A DNA stretch of 64,000 nt from Edaphobacter sp. 12200R-103 (GTDB lineage Bacteria > Acidobacteriota > Terriglobia > Terriglobales > Acidobacteriaceae): assembly GCF_010093025.1 (NCBI RefSeq), contig NZ_CP048114.1, positions 4,402,001 to 4,466,000 of the forward strand, read 5' to 3'. Positions within the stretch are counted from its first letter, which is position 1; each line of letters starts with the position of its first letter. The translations under genes were made by a program, and so were the position numbers. The notes beneath the pieces were generated by a model. The model saw only the letters and a list, made by a program, of their open reading frames with translations. It searched no databases and was not told the origin of the DNA. Of the stretch, positions 37,319-46,036 are shown piece after piece.

Positions 37319-38695
37319 ATGAAGAGAATCAAAGTCATTGGTGGGGGCCTGGCAGGTCCGGAAGCTGCGCTGCAGGCGGCATCGCTCGGATGCGAAGTGA
37401 CGTTATACGAGATGCGGCCTGTGCGATTGACCGAGGCACACCAGACAGCGGATTTTGCCGAGCTGGTCTGCTCCAACTCGCTTAAATCGGAGAGCGAGAA
37501 CTCGGCTCCATGGTTGCTGAAGCAGGAGATGCGCCGGGGGAACTCATTTCTGTTGGCAGCGGCGGATGCGACGGCAGTTCCTGCAGGGCATGCACTTGCG
37601 GTCGACCGGCAGGAGTTCTCGGCTAAAGTGGCGGCGATGATTGAGCAGAACCCGCGGATCAGGGTCGTCCGTGAGGAGATCACACAGCTCGATGAGAATC
37701 CGGACGAGATTACGGTGCTGGCGACCGGTCCGCTCACTTCGCCTGCACTAACGGCAGAGCTGCAGCGGCTGACAGGATCACAGCACCTTGCGTTCTACGA
37801 TTCCATTTCGCCCATCGTCGATGCCAGCACGATTGACATGGAGAAGGTGTACTTTGCGGCACGCTGGGACAAGGGAACCGCGGACTACATCAACTGCCCT
37901 TTTACGAAGGAAGAGTACGAACGATTTATTGAAGCTCTCTCGACCGCCGAAACGGTGCCTGCCAAGGAGTGGGAGCATATTCCGACCGAAGGTGCGGTGA
38001 TTGCTAACGCTCCGAAGTACTTTGAAGGATGTCTTCCGATCGAAGAGATTGCGCGGCGTGGGCATGACACGTTGCGCTTTGGCCCCATGAAGCCGGCGGG
38101 CCTGACAAATCCGAAGACGGGACGCTGGCCCTATGCCGTGGTCCAGTTGCGGCAGGAAAACCTGCGGGCTGACTCCTACAATCTTGTGGGTTTTCAGAAT
38201 CACCTAAAGTATGGCGAACAGGCGCGCGTGCTGCGGCTGATTCCCGGACTGGAGAATGCAAAGTTTCTCCGCTACGGGCAGATTCATCGCAACACCTACA
38301 TCAATTCGCCGACGGTGTTGAACGAAACGCTACAGCTTCGCACGCATCCGAACATCCTGATCGCGGGCCAGTTGAGTGGGGTTGAGGGTTATACAGAGTC
38401 GATTGCCGGAGGGCTGCTTGCGGGCCGCTTCGCCGCAGCGCTCGCGCAGGGCAGGGTGCCGGCAGCCCCGCCCCGCCTGACGGCACATGGATCGCTGATT
38501 CACTACATCACGCACAGCGAGGCGAAGCACTTTCAGCCGGCGAATATCACCTTCGATCTGCTGCTGCCGCTCGAAGAGGAGCTGCGGAAGAAGATTCGCG
38601 ACAAGAAGGAACGGCACCGGATTCAGTGCGAGCGGGCGCTTGAGGCCTGGGATGGATGGTTGGCGGAGGCTGGGGTTGCGGCAGCTTCTGCTTAG
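37319..38695 (+). CDS. trmFO: Folate/FAD-dependent tRNA (uracil-54) methyltransferase TrmFO
   Basis: TrmFO makes the ribothymidine at position 54 of tRNA with methylenetetrahydrofolate and FAD. The 458-residue reading begins MKRIKVIGGGLAGPEAALQA with the FAD fold, and shows CSNSLKSE and LVGFQNHLKYGEQARVLRLIPGLENA. An AGAGGAG lies immediately before the ATG at 37319; an in-frame ATG at 37274 is possible but would add residues unlike the family start. Confidence 0.94.
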   Translation: MKRIKVIGGGLAGPEAALQAASLGCEVTLYEMRPVRLTEAHQTADFAELVCSNSLKSESENSAPWLLKQEMRRGNSFLLAAADATAVPAGHALAVDRQEFSAKVAAMIEQNPRIRVVREEITQLDENPDEITVLATGPLTSPALTAELQRLTGSQHLAFYDSISPIVDASTIDMEKVYFAARWDKGTADYINCPFTKEEYERFIEALSTAETVPAKEWEHIPTEGAVIANAPKYFEGCLPIEEIARRGHDTLRFGPMKPAGLTNPKTGRWPYAVVQLRQENLRADSYNLVGFQNHLKYGEQARVLRLIPGLENAKFLRYGQIHRNTYINSPTVLNETLQLRTHPNILIAGQLSGVEGYTESIAGGLLAGRFAAALAQGRVPAAPPRLTAHGSLIHYITHSEAKHFQPANITFDLLLPLEEELRKKIRDKKERHRIQCERALEAWDGWLAEAGVAAASA

Positions 38696-38757
38696 GGAGA
38701 TTCTTCAATGGGCGTAAAGATGCCTGTGTTCTGCCGGATCCAACTTTGACTCTCCGG

Positions 38758-38796
38758 GCAAAATACAGGGATTCTTCGGCTGCGCCTCAGAATGAC
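38758..38796 (-). repeat. Half copy of the dispersed CATTCTGAG element
   Basis: Read on the minus strand the stretch begins GTCATTCTGAGGCGCAGCCG and continues GAAGAATCCCTGTATTTTG, nearly the same as the copy at 25783-25820. It lies in the 147-base gap after trmFO. Confidence 0.6.
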
Positions 38797-38842
38797 GGTT
38801 CTTTAAACAAGCCATCTACCATCGACGTGAGGCGAGGGCTGC

Positions 38843-40657
38843 TTAGTCTGCTGTCTTTTTGTTGCGGGCGCGTATCTTGAACCAGATGGGTGAGCCGATG
38901 AAGCCGAACTTTTCGCGAACCTGATTGGCCAGGAAGCGCTCGAAGCTGAAGTGCAGCTTCACGTCTTTGTCGGTGAAGAGCACAAAGGTTGGCGGCGCTA
39001 CTGCCGCCTGGGTCATGTAGTAGATACGGACTCGCTTCGACATTGGCACTGATGCCTTCTGGAAATCGATGTTATCGAGAAAGCGATTCATGTTGCCGGT
39101 CGTAATGCGCTTGCGACGCTCGCGGGCGACCAGCTCGACCTTCTTGAAGACCTGGTCGACGCCTTTGCCTTCGGCGGCAGAGATGAACAGAAGGGGAGCA
39201 TAGTCGAGGTACTTCAGGGCGTCTCGAACCTGCTGCTCATAGACCTTCTTGTCCGCAGGAGCTTTGCCATCGGTGCGTCCTGTGGTCACGGCGTCCCACT
39301 TGTTGACGACGATGATCACGCTTCTGCCGCTCTCGTGCGCATAGCCTCCGATGTTGGCGTCGAGCGCAGTCACGCCTTCGGTGGCGTCGATGATCAGAAG
39401 GGAGACGTCGGCTGCCTCAAGATGTTTGCGAGCCATGATGACGGAGAGCTTTTCTGCCATCAGCTTTGTCTTGCCTTTGCGGCGGATTCCGGCTGTATCG
39501 ACGAAGCGGAAGCTGTGCCCGTTACGCTCGACGACCTCGTCGACGGCATCGCGGGTGGTTCCGGCGATGGGTGAGACGATGGCCCGTTTTGTGCCGGTCA
39601 GGGCGTTCAGAAGGGTCGATTTGCCCACGTTGGGCCTACCGATGATGGCGATCTTCGTCTCGGTCTGCTGGAACTCGCCGTGGCTGCGGAGCCTCCGGGC
39701 AGGTTCGGGGCCGTCTTCGTCTTCGGCCATCTCGTCCTCGATGGTCAACATGACCTCGGTCGGTTCTGTGGAGACGGTTTCGGGCGGCAGGGCTGCGAAG
39801 ACCTCGTCGAGCAGGTCGCCGACTCCGGTGCCGTGTTCCGCAGAGATGGGAAGGACGTGACGAAGGCCGAGGCTGCGGAAGTTCTCTGCCGCAGCCAGCA
39901 GTTCGGCTGCGTCGATCTTGTTGACGGCGAGGAAGACGGGCTTGCCTCCGCGCATGAGCAGGCGGGCCAGTTCGATATCGGGGGCAACCAACTCGGTGCG
40001 GCCGTCGACCACCATAACGATCGCGTTGGCCTCAGCGAGTGCGACCTGTGCCTGGCGAAAGATCTCGCTGGGGATGAGGGCTTCGTCGTCGGGAATGACG
40101 CCACCGGTATCGACGAGACGAACGGTGCGTCCGGCCCATTCCATCTGTCCGTAGATGCGGTCGCGGGTGATGCCGGGCTCGTCGCCCACGATAGAGCGAC
40201 GTGTACCGGTGAGACGGTTGAAGAGTGTGGATTTGCCCACATTTGGGCGGCCACAGACGGCGACGAGAGGAAGCTGCTCACTGATCGACCGCGTTGTGGC
40301 CGGAGTTGTAGCAGAGCGCGTTTCTACCGGATCCTGTGGCTCAGCGGCATCTCGGTTGGCGTAGAAAGAAGAAACTGCGACCGGGCGAACGCTTGCGGGG
40401 GGACGCCGTTCTCCTCCGCGAAGGGCGATGCTGGCTTCGCGCTCCGGCGATTTTTTCGGGAGACGCTTCAGCTTTTCAGTCGCGGATTTTTTTGCGGCAA
40501 GCTGTTTGCGCTTGCGTGGATCGACGGCGCCGGTCGTGGGAACTACCTTGGGGGCGCGGCCTTTCTTGGGACGCGTGCTGGCCTGACGGTGTTTTTTGCC
40601 GAGCCTCTTCTGATCGTTTTTTGCCACCGGGAAGTCCAGCTTTCTCCTCGCCCGCAT
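38843..40657 (-). CDS. der: Ribosome-associated GTPase Der with a long basic N-terminal extension
   Basis: Der (EngA) helps large-subunit assembly. The 604-residue reading has two G domains, with GRPNVGKST at 136-144 and again in the second half (GRPNVGKSTLLNALTG). These are followed by DTAGIRRKGK, NKWD and the C-terminal KH-like domain. The core would normally begin near residue 129; before it lies a 128-residue Lys/Arg-rich stretch with no in-frame start nearer the core. The chosen ATG at 40657 is 54 bases after a likely promoter, while an ATG at 40774 overlaps the divergent dinG-like gene. Confidence 0.9.
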   Translation of the reverse strand: MRARRKLDFPVAKNDQKRLGKKHRQASTRPKKGRAPKVVPTTGAVDPRKRKQLAAKKSATEKLKRLPKKSPEREASIALRGGERRPPASVRPVAVSSFYANRDAAEPQDPVETRSATTPATTRSISEQLPLVAVCGRPNVGKSTLFNRLTGTRRSIVGDEPGITRDRIYGQMEWAGRTVRLVDTGGVIPDDEALIPSEIFRQAQVALAEANAIVMVVDGRTELVAPDIELARLLMRGGKPVFLAVNKIDAAELLAAAENFRSLGLRHVLPISAEHGTGVGDLLDEVFAALPPETVSTEPTEVMLTIEDEMAEDEDGPEPARRLRSHGEFQQTETKIAIIGRPNVGKSTLLNALTGTKRAIVSPIAGTTRDAVDEVVERNGHSFRFVDTAGIRRKGKTKLMAEKLSVIMARKHLEAADVSLLIIDATEGVTALDANIGGYAHESGRSVIIVVNKWDAVTTGRTDGKAPADKKVYEQQVRDALKYLDYAPLLFISAAEGKGVDQVFKKVELVARERRKRITTGNMNRFLDNIDFQKASVPMSKRVRIYYMTQAAVAPPTFVLFTDKDVKLHFSFERFLANQVREKFGFIGSPIWFKIRARNKKTAD

Positions 40658-40717
40658 GGTTGGGGTCGAGATGATTCCATCAACGCCACTTAGCTTCTGG
40701 CGCAGCGCAACCTGTCT

Positions 40718-40723
40718 ATTATA
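40718..40723 (-). promoter_or_regulatory. Likely -10 box for der
   Basis: On the minus strand TATAAT is a perfect -10 hexamer 61 bases before the chosen der start. No good -35 is visible at 17 bases. On the plus strand the same bases read ATTATA. A helicase gene starts divergently at 40755. Confidence 0.35.
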
Positions 40724-40754
40724 GAAACCAGCGACTCTTTGCCGCTTCTTCGCC

Positions 40755-42803
40755 TTGTCCGCCTCATCTCCCATCCCGGTTCTGCCGCCACCGCTCCAGC
40801 CCGGAGAGCGTTTGCCGACGCTGCACGAGTTCTTTGCGCCGGGAGGGATTCTGTCGCGCTCGTCGCTGGCGTTTGAGCATCGGCGCGGACAATACGAGAT
40901 GGCCCGGGCGATCGAGAAGGCATTTGAGGACAAGCGGCATTTGATTGTTGAGGCGGGAACCGGCACGGGCAAGACGCTGGCATATCTGCTTCCGGCGCTG
41001 CGCAAAGCTCGTGAGCACCAGCAGCGGGTGATCATCTCCACCGGGACGAAGAATCTGCAGGAGCAGCTCTACTTCAAGGACGTGCCCTTTCTCGAGTCAC
41101 TGCTGGGACCGTTGAAGGTCTGCTACATGAAGGGGCGCGGCAACTATCTGTGCCGACACAAGCTTTATGCACTGCGGGATAATCCGCTGCTGAACGGGCT
41201 GGAGGAGATCGAGCAGTTCCACCATATTGCCGCCTGGGAGAGGACGACGGAGACGGGCGATCGCGCGGAGATCGACGCGCTCCCCGAGACTTCGGCGCTT
41301 TGGCACAAGATCGATGCCCGGACGGAGGCGTGTCTGGGACAGAGCTGTCCGGACTGGGAGCGATGTTTCATCACGGCGATGCGGCGCAAGGCGCTGGAAT
41401 CGGACATTGTGATCGTGAATCATCACTTGTTTTTTGCCGATCTGAGCATCAAGCAGCAGGCGGCGAATGCGCCGGATGCGGGAATTCTTCCGGAGGCTGC
41501 GGCGGTGGTCTTCGACGAGGCGCATGAACTGGAAGAGGTGGCTTCGAACTACTTCGGGATCGGGCTGAGCACGCAGCGGGTGGATGAGCTGGTGCGCGAT
41601 GTCGAGATGATGCTGCGAGCCAAGCAGGCCTCGACCTCTGCGATTGAGAGTGCATGCGGCACGTTGCAAAATCGCTCGCGGATGTTCTTTTCGGCATTGC
41701 CGGACAGCACCAACGGGCCGGGCCGGATGCCGTTTGTAAATCGAGCGGACTTTCTGGAGGAGAGCGGAGACTACTACACGGCGACGCTGAACGCCCTGAC
41801 GCGACTTGAGGGCGAGTTGGATCGGGTCAAGAATGTCGATGAGGCTGCTGGCCTGCGCAAGCGCGCAGCGGATATTCGCGCGCATCTGGCGTTTCTGCTG
41901 GAGTCGACCGACCACAACACGGTTTTCTGGATTGAGCGACGGGCTGTAGGTGGCGTGCGTGGTCTGGCACGCGGTACGGCGCTGGCTGCCTATAATACGC
42001 ACCTGCAGGCAACGCCCATCGATGTCTCTGACCTGCTGGCGACGGCGCTCTTCGACAGCTACTCCAGTGTGGTGCTGACTTCAGCGACCCTAACGGTTGC
42101 GGGAGGATTTGAGCATATTCGCAAGCGGCTTGGGCTGGTGTCTGCGCGGGAGCTGATCGTGCCGTCGCACTTTCAGTACGAGCGGCAGGCGCTTTTGTAC
42201 ATGCCTCCGAATATGCCTGATCCGCGTGAGCCGGACTTCACGGATCGTGCGGCAGAGAGGATTCGGCGTGTGCTGGAGATTACGCAGGGACGCGCGTTCT
42301 GCCTGTTCACCAGCTACAGCCAGATGCGGACGATCTACGAGCGCATGTTGGTGGAGGTGCCCTTTCCTTTGCTGCTGCATGGGACCGCGCCCAGGCATGT
42401 TCTTGTACAGCAGTTTCGGGAGACACCGAATGCAGTGCTGTTCGGCACGTCGAGCTTCTGGCAAGGCGTGGATGTGCAGGGAGAGCAACTGAGCTGCGTG
42501 ATTATCGATCGGCTGCCTTTTGCTGTGCCGACGGACCCGGTGGTAGAGGCGCGGATGCGCGCTGTTGAAGAATCGGGCGGGAAGCCGTTCTTCGAGTACC
42601 AGATTCCGAATGCGGTGATCACGCTGAAGCAGGGATTTGGGCGCTTGATTCGCTCTCTTGAAGACCGGGGCGTCCTGATGCTTCTCGACCCGAGGATTTA
42701 TCGGCAGCGCTACGGGCGCATCTTTCTGGATAGCCTGCCGGCATACCGGCGAACGGACGATATCGCCGAGGTCGAGCGTTTCTTTCAAAGCGCCGTAGAA
42801 TGA
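40755..42803 (+). CDS. DinG/XPD-type ATP-dependent DNA helicase
   Basis: This 682-residue superfamily-2 helicase has Walker A EAGTGTGKT at 66-74, a Fe-S cluster with Cys133, Cys193, Cys198 and Cys204, and DEAH at 254-257. A C-terminal helicase half follows, with SFWQGVDVQGEQLSCVIIDRLPF and QGFGRLIRS. These fit the YoaA/DinG group, which unwinds 5'-3' and helps repair and R-loop removal. The start is TTG at 40755, the only reasonable one, with no strong ribosome site. A small membrane gene begins 6 bases after it. Confidence 0.9.
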   Translation: MSASSPIPVLPPPLQPGERLPTLHEFFAPGGILSRSSLAFEHRRGQYEMARAIEKAFEDKRHLIVEAGTGTGKTLAYLLPALRKAREHQQRVIISTGTKNLQEQLYFKDVPFLESLLGPLKVCYMKGRGNYLCRHKLYALRDNPLLNGLEEIEQFHHIAAWERTTETGDRAEIDALPETSALWHKIDARTEACLGQSCPDWERCFITAMRRKALESDIVIVNHHLFFADLSIKQQAANAPDAGILPEAAAVVFDEAHELEEVASNYFGIGLSTQRVDELVRDVEMMLRAKQASTSAIESACGTLQNRSRMFFSALPDSTNGPGRMPFVNRADFLEESGDYYTATLNALTRLEGELDRVKNVDEAAGLRKRAADIRAHLAFLLESTDHNTVFWIERRAVGGVRGLARGTALAAYNTHLQATPIDVSDLLATALFDSYSSVVLTSATLTVAGGFEHIRKRLGLVSARELIVPSHFQYERQALLYMPPNMPDPREPDFTDRAAERIRRVLEITQGRAFCLFTSYSQMRTIYERMLVEVPFPLLLHGTAPRHVLVQQFRETPNAVLFGTSSFWQGVDVQGEQLSCVIIDRLPFAVPTDPVVEARMRAVEESGGKPFFEYQIPNAVITLKQGFGRLIRSLEDRGVLMLLDPRIYRQRYGRIFLDSLPAYRRTDDIAEVERFFQSAVE

Positions 42804-42809
42804 AAACAG

Positions 42810-43055
42810 ATGGGACGTAATCTCTACATTCTTGCCGCAACGCTATTCGTACTGGCGCTGATCTCGTGCGGAGTAGCGTACACCAACATTGCGCAGCAGC
42901 CGGGTTCGCCGGGAGATATCGCTCTATGGCGAACGACTGGTTTGGCGCTGCTGGTGCTGGCTCTGGTGGTTGCGCTGGCCGCCATGCTGTCCTCTCTTTT
43001 TGAGCAGGTGGAGCGCAGGGCCGAGGAAGAGCGCAGAAAGCGGCGAGGCCGTTAG
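42810..43055 (+). CDS. Small membrane protein of unknown function
   Basis: This 81-residue protein has two hydrophobic segments (about 5-25 and 43-62) and a highly charged C-terminus rich in Arg/Glu. I recognise no family. It follows the helicase gene by 6 bases and precedes queD by 94. The position suggests cotranscription but says little about function. Confidence 0.6.
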   Translation: MGRNLYILAATLFVLALISCGVAYTNIAQQPGSPGDIALWRTTGLALLVLALVVALAAMLSSLFEQVERRAEEERRKRRGR

Positions 43056-43149
43056 GAGCTCGGAGAACGGTACAATAAGAAGGAGCCAGGCTGCTTCTTG
43101 TCTCCCCCCATCTGATCGGTTCGGCCGGCTGAAAGGTATCGGAAAAACC

Positions 43150-43533
43150 ATGTTTGAAGTGACTGTAGAAGCCGGATTCTCCTCGGGACACTACCTGCGG
43201 AACTACCGCGGCAAGTGCGAGAATCCGCACGGCCACAACTACAGGGTCTTTGTCACGCTGATTGGCGAAGAGCTGGACGAGGCCGGTTTGCTGCTTGATT
43301 TCAAGCTGTTGAAGCAGGTGATGCGACCTGTTGTGGACTATCTCGATCACCAGATGATCAACGATCTTGAGCCGTTTACGACGGTCAATCCCTCGGCGGA
43401 GAACCTGGCGCGCTACTTTTACCAGGAAACGACGAAGCAGCTTCATGACATGACCGAAGGTCGCGTCCGGGTGAAGGACTGCACGCTCTACGAGACCGAT
43501 ACGAGCTTCGCGCGTTATTACGAGCAGATCTAA
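43150..43533 (+). CDS. queD: 6-carboxy-5,6,7,8-tetrahydropterin synthase QueD
   Basis: QueD turns dihydroneopterin triphosphate into carboxytetrahydropterin, the first committed step to preQ0. The 127-residue protein has zinc ligands His14, His27 and His29, candidate catalytic Cys23, His67, and Glu115 near the end. ATG at 43150 has only a weak GGAAAA site; the longer in-frame frame from 42889 runs through the upstream small gene. queE starts four bases after the stop. Confidence 0.92.
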   Translation: MFEVTVEAGFSSGHYLRNYRGKCENPHGHNYRVFVTLIGEELDEAGLLLDFKLLKQVMRPVVDYLDHQMINDLEPFTTVNPSAENLARYFYQETTKQLHDMTEGRVRVKDCTLYETDTSFARYYEQI

Positions 43534-43537
43534 CGCC

Positions 43538-44221
43538 ATGCACTTGATTGAGCTGTACAAGTCCGTCCAGGGAGAGTCGTCCTTCGCCGGCCTGCCGTGT
43601 ATTTTCGTGCGGTTGGCAGGGTGCAATCTGCGCTGCGCCTGGTGCGACTCGGAGTACACCTTCAGTGGAGGAAAGCCGTTTACGCAGGATGAGGTGGTCA
43701 GCGCGATTGAAGCGCTTGCACCGTGCAGACTGATCGAGTTTACGGGCGGGGAGCCGATGCTGCAGGCGCGTGAGCTGCTGCCCTTGATGGAGCGGCTCCT
43801 GGCTGAGAACTACACACTGATGATGGAGACCTCTGGGGAGCGCCCTCTGGCGGATGTTCCGAAGGCAGTCCACAAGATTGTCGATGTAAAGTGCCCCGGT
43901 GCTGGCGCGGCGGCGAATAGTTTTCGGATAGAAAATCTGGATGCACTTACGAAGAGGGACGAGGTGAAGTTCGTCATCTCGGATCGTACGGATTACGAGT
44001 TTGCGCGGAACTTTATTCGCGAGCACGCTCTGGAGCAGAAGGCAGGAGAGATTCTGCTCTCACCGGCGTTCCAGAAGATTCCCAGTCCGCAGCGCACGGC
44101 TGACAACATGGCGCTCGATCCTCGCAAGCTGGTGGATTGGATGCTGGAAGACGGCCTGCCTGCGCGACTGTCCCTGCAGATTCACAAGTTCATCTGGGAG
44201 CCGCAGAAAAAAGGCGTCTAG
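43538..44221 (+). CDS. queE: 7-carboxy-7-deazaguanine synthase QueE
   Basis: QueE is a radical SAM enzyme that contracts the pterin ring to carboxydeazaguanine. The 227-residue protein has Cys29, Cys33 and Cys36 (CNLRCAWC) for the Fe-S cluster, with GEPMLQ and a Q-type core. It lies four bases after queD, so the first two steps are coupled; the third, queC, is at 29 kb. The end of the gene is followed by a long empty stretch with a dispersed repeat. Confidence 0.94.
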   Translation: MHLIELYKSVQGESSFAGLPCIFVRLAGCNLRCAWCDSEYTFSGGKPFTQDEVVSAIEALAPCRLIEFTGGEPMLQARELLPLMERLLAENYTLMMETSGERPLADVPKAVHKIVDVKCPGAGAAANSFRIENLDALTKRDEVKFVISDRTDYEFARNFIREHALEQKAGEILLSPAFQKIPSPQRTADNMALDPRKLVDWMLEDGLPARLSLQIHKFIWEPQKKGV

Positions 44222-44256
44222 ATCGGTTCTCGTTGAGGTGGATTTCTTTAGGAAGT

Positions 44257-44369
44257 CGTCATCCTGACCCTGAGTGAGGTCGAAGGGGAAGGATCCCTGC
44301 ATTCCTCCCGGAGTGCCATGGACGCTACAGGCAAAATACAGAGATCCTTCGCGTTCGCTCAGGATGACG
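44257..44369. repeat. Best full copy of the dispersed palindromic element
   Basis: The left end CGTCATCCTGA and right end TCAGGATGACG are perfect complements. Inside each arm a second block (GAAGGGGAAGGATCCCTGCA and AGATCCTTCGCGTTCG) gives an extended imperfect palindrome with an unpaired centre of about 30 bases. It lies in the gap between queE and the nucleoside-binding protein gene. Partial copies are at 73, 9249, 25783 and 38758, and a full one at 22412. I see no flanking duplication that would date a transposition. Confidence 0.6.
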
Positions 44370-44417
44370 ATCGGAATCGTTTCGACGCGTAGATTACTCC
44401 TCTTGCTAACATCGAAT

Positions 44418-45470
44418 ATGCGCTTCTTTTCTACTGTTCTTCTGCTGCTGAGCGCGACGTGTGTCTTCGCCCAGAGGCCTCCAAAGCCGATTGAGGTCAA
44501 GGTGGTTGTGATCAGCATGTTTGAGGTGGGAGCTGATACTGGCGATGCTCCCGGTGAGTACCAGTACTGGGTGGAGCGTGAACATCTGGACCAGGTTTTT
44601 CCCTTTCCTGAGGGCTATCACGACCTGCGGATGAACAAGGACGGCGTCCTGGGGGTGGTGACGGGAGTCGGTACGGCACGCGCGGCGGCGACGATCATGG
44701 CGCTGGGCTCCGATCCGCGTTTTGACCTGACGCATGCCTATTTTGTCGTTGCGGGAATTGGCGGAATCGATCCCAGGATGGGGTCGCTGAGTTCTGCTGT
44801 GTGGGCCGACTACGTGGTTGATGGGGATCTTGCGCATGAGATCGACGCCCGCGAGATTCCGAAGGACTGGAAGACCGGCTATGTTCCGCTGGGGAAGTCC
44901 GTACCCTACGAGCAACCGCGGCAGGCGCGGTTTGGCGATGATGGCAATGTCTATCGTCTCAATCCCAGCCTGGTGGACTGGGCGTTCCAGCTCACGAAAG
45001 ATGTAAAGCTTGAAGATACCGATGCCATGCGGATGCGACGGCAGCAGTATGCGCCGGAGCCGGCAAAGCGGCCTCCTTTTGTGCTGCGCGGCGGCAATCT
45101 TTCTGCATCGACCTTCTGGCACGGCAGGCTGCTGAATCAGTGGGCGCATGATTGGGTGAACTATCAGACGGACGGAAAGAGCACCTACGCGATCTGCGGG
45201 ATGGAAGATACAGGGACGCTACAGTCGCTGACGTGGCTCGCGAAGGCAGGCAAGGTAGATATTCATCGGGTGCTGGTGCTGCGTACCGCCTCAAATTATG
45301 ACCAGCAACGGGAAGGCGCTACCGCGGCGGAGAGCCTGGCCGAAACCAAGATTCGCCAATACAGCGCGTATATGCCGTCGCTCGAAGCCGCCTACCGTGT
45401 AGGGCATTTGGTCGTGGACGATCTGGTGGCACGCTGGAGCGTGACTCGCGATCATCTTCCTGGCGAATAA
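44418..45470 (+). CDS. Exported purine-nucleoside permease (NUP) family protein
   Basis: This 350-residue protein has a short signal peptide (MRFFSTVLLLLSATCVFAQ). The body matches the NUP family, with VEREHLDQVFPFPEGY, VVTGVGTARAAATIMALG and VAGIGGIDPRMGSLSS. The name comes from yeast; the fold resembles nucleoside phosphorylases, and in bacteria such exported proteins may bind or process nucleosides. An ATG at 44274 extends into the repeat and is unlikely. It faces the DUF1440-like gene with stops meeting end to end. Confidence 0.8.
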   Translation: MRFFSTVLLLLSATCVFAQRPPKPIEVKVVVISMFEVGADTGDAPGEYQYWVEREHLDQVFPFPEGYHDLRMNKDGVLGVVTGVGTARAAATIMALGSDPRFDLTHAYFVVAGIGGIDPRMGSLSSAVWADYVVDGDLAHEIDAREIPKDWKTGYVPLGKSVPYEQPRQARFGDDGNVYRLNPSLVDWAFQLTKDVKLEDTDAMRMRRQQYAPEPAKRPPFVLRGGNLSASTFWHGRLLNQWAHDWVNYQTDGKSTYAICGMEDTGTLQSLTWLAKAGKVDIHRVLVLRTASNYDQQREGATAAESLAETKIRQYSAYMPSLEAAYRVGHLVVDDLVARWSVTRDHLPGE

Positions 45471-45947
45471 TCAGGCGATCATTCGGCGCACGATTCTGCG
45501 AACGGTCTCGGTGACCACGCCATAGGCGATGTATGAGGCAAGTTCGCTGGTCTTCTCGCGTGTCGTCTGCGGTTCTGGCCTGGTTGCGAGTTTGATGATG
45601 GGCAGGGTCGAGTCGTGCGAGAGGGCGACCATCGCTACGCCGAAGTTGGCTCCCAGCTTGGCTGTCGCCGGAGGATAGAGCTCCGCGACGGCACCATAGG
45701 CAGCTCCGGTCGCGGCACCGATACTCCAGTGAGCCGCCTGCCGTGTGATGGGACTTTGCCTGAATTTGAGCGATGTTGCTGAAGGCTTATCGGCCGGCAG
45801 CGCGGCCTGTTCAGGTTCTTCTCCGTGGACGCGCGGTGGATACGCTTTTTCAACCGCATACTTTACCGCAGTACCGACAATTCCACCGACCAGGCCCGCG
45901 ATGGCCCCTTTGGCGATCGATCTTGTTCGTTTGCTCACAGCGTTCAC
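45471..45947 (-). CDS. DUF1440-like (YagU family) membrane protein
   Basis: This 158-residue protein begins with GTG (VNAVSKRTRSIAKGAIAGLVGG) and has about three hydrophobic segments rich in Gly and Ala (GAIAGLVGGIVGTAVKY, SIGAATGAAYGAV). These fit the DUF1440/YagU family of inner membrane proteins; in Escherichia coli YagU is linked to acid response. The name is tentative. It is convergent with the NUP gene, and its stop abuts that stop without spacing. Confidence 0.65.
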   Translation of the reverse strand: MNAVSKRTRSIAKGAIAGLVGGIVGTAVKYAVEKAYPPRVHGEEPEQAALPADKPSATSLKFRQSPITRQAAHWSIGAATGAAYGAVAELYPPATAKLGANFGVAMVALSHDSTLPIIKLATRPEPQTTREKTSELASYIAYGVVTETVRRIVRRMIA

Positions 45948-46036
45948 CTCAGCAGAATATCTTCAAGCTATCAGGCTATTAGGATGCAGCGATTCCTGCA
46001 GATGCCGATGGCTTGATGGAAGACGATTGCAACGCT

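Noticed and set aside
40658..41041. Der start further upstream at 40774 or 41041
   Set aside because: These starts lie within the divergent helicase gene and before the likely promoter.
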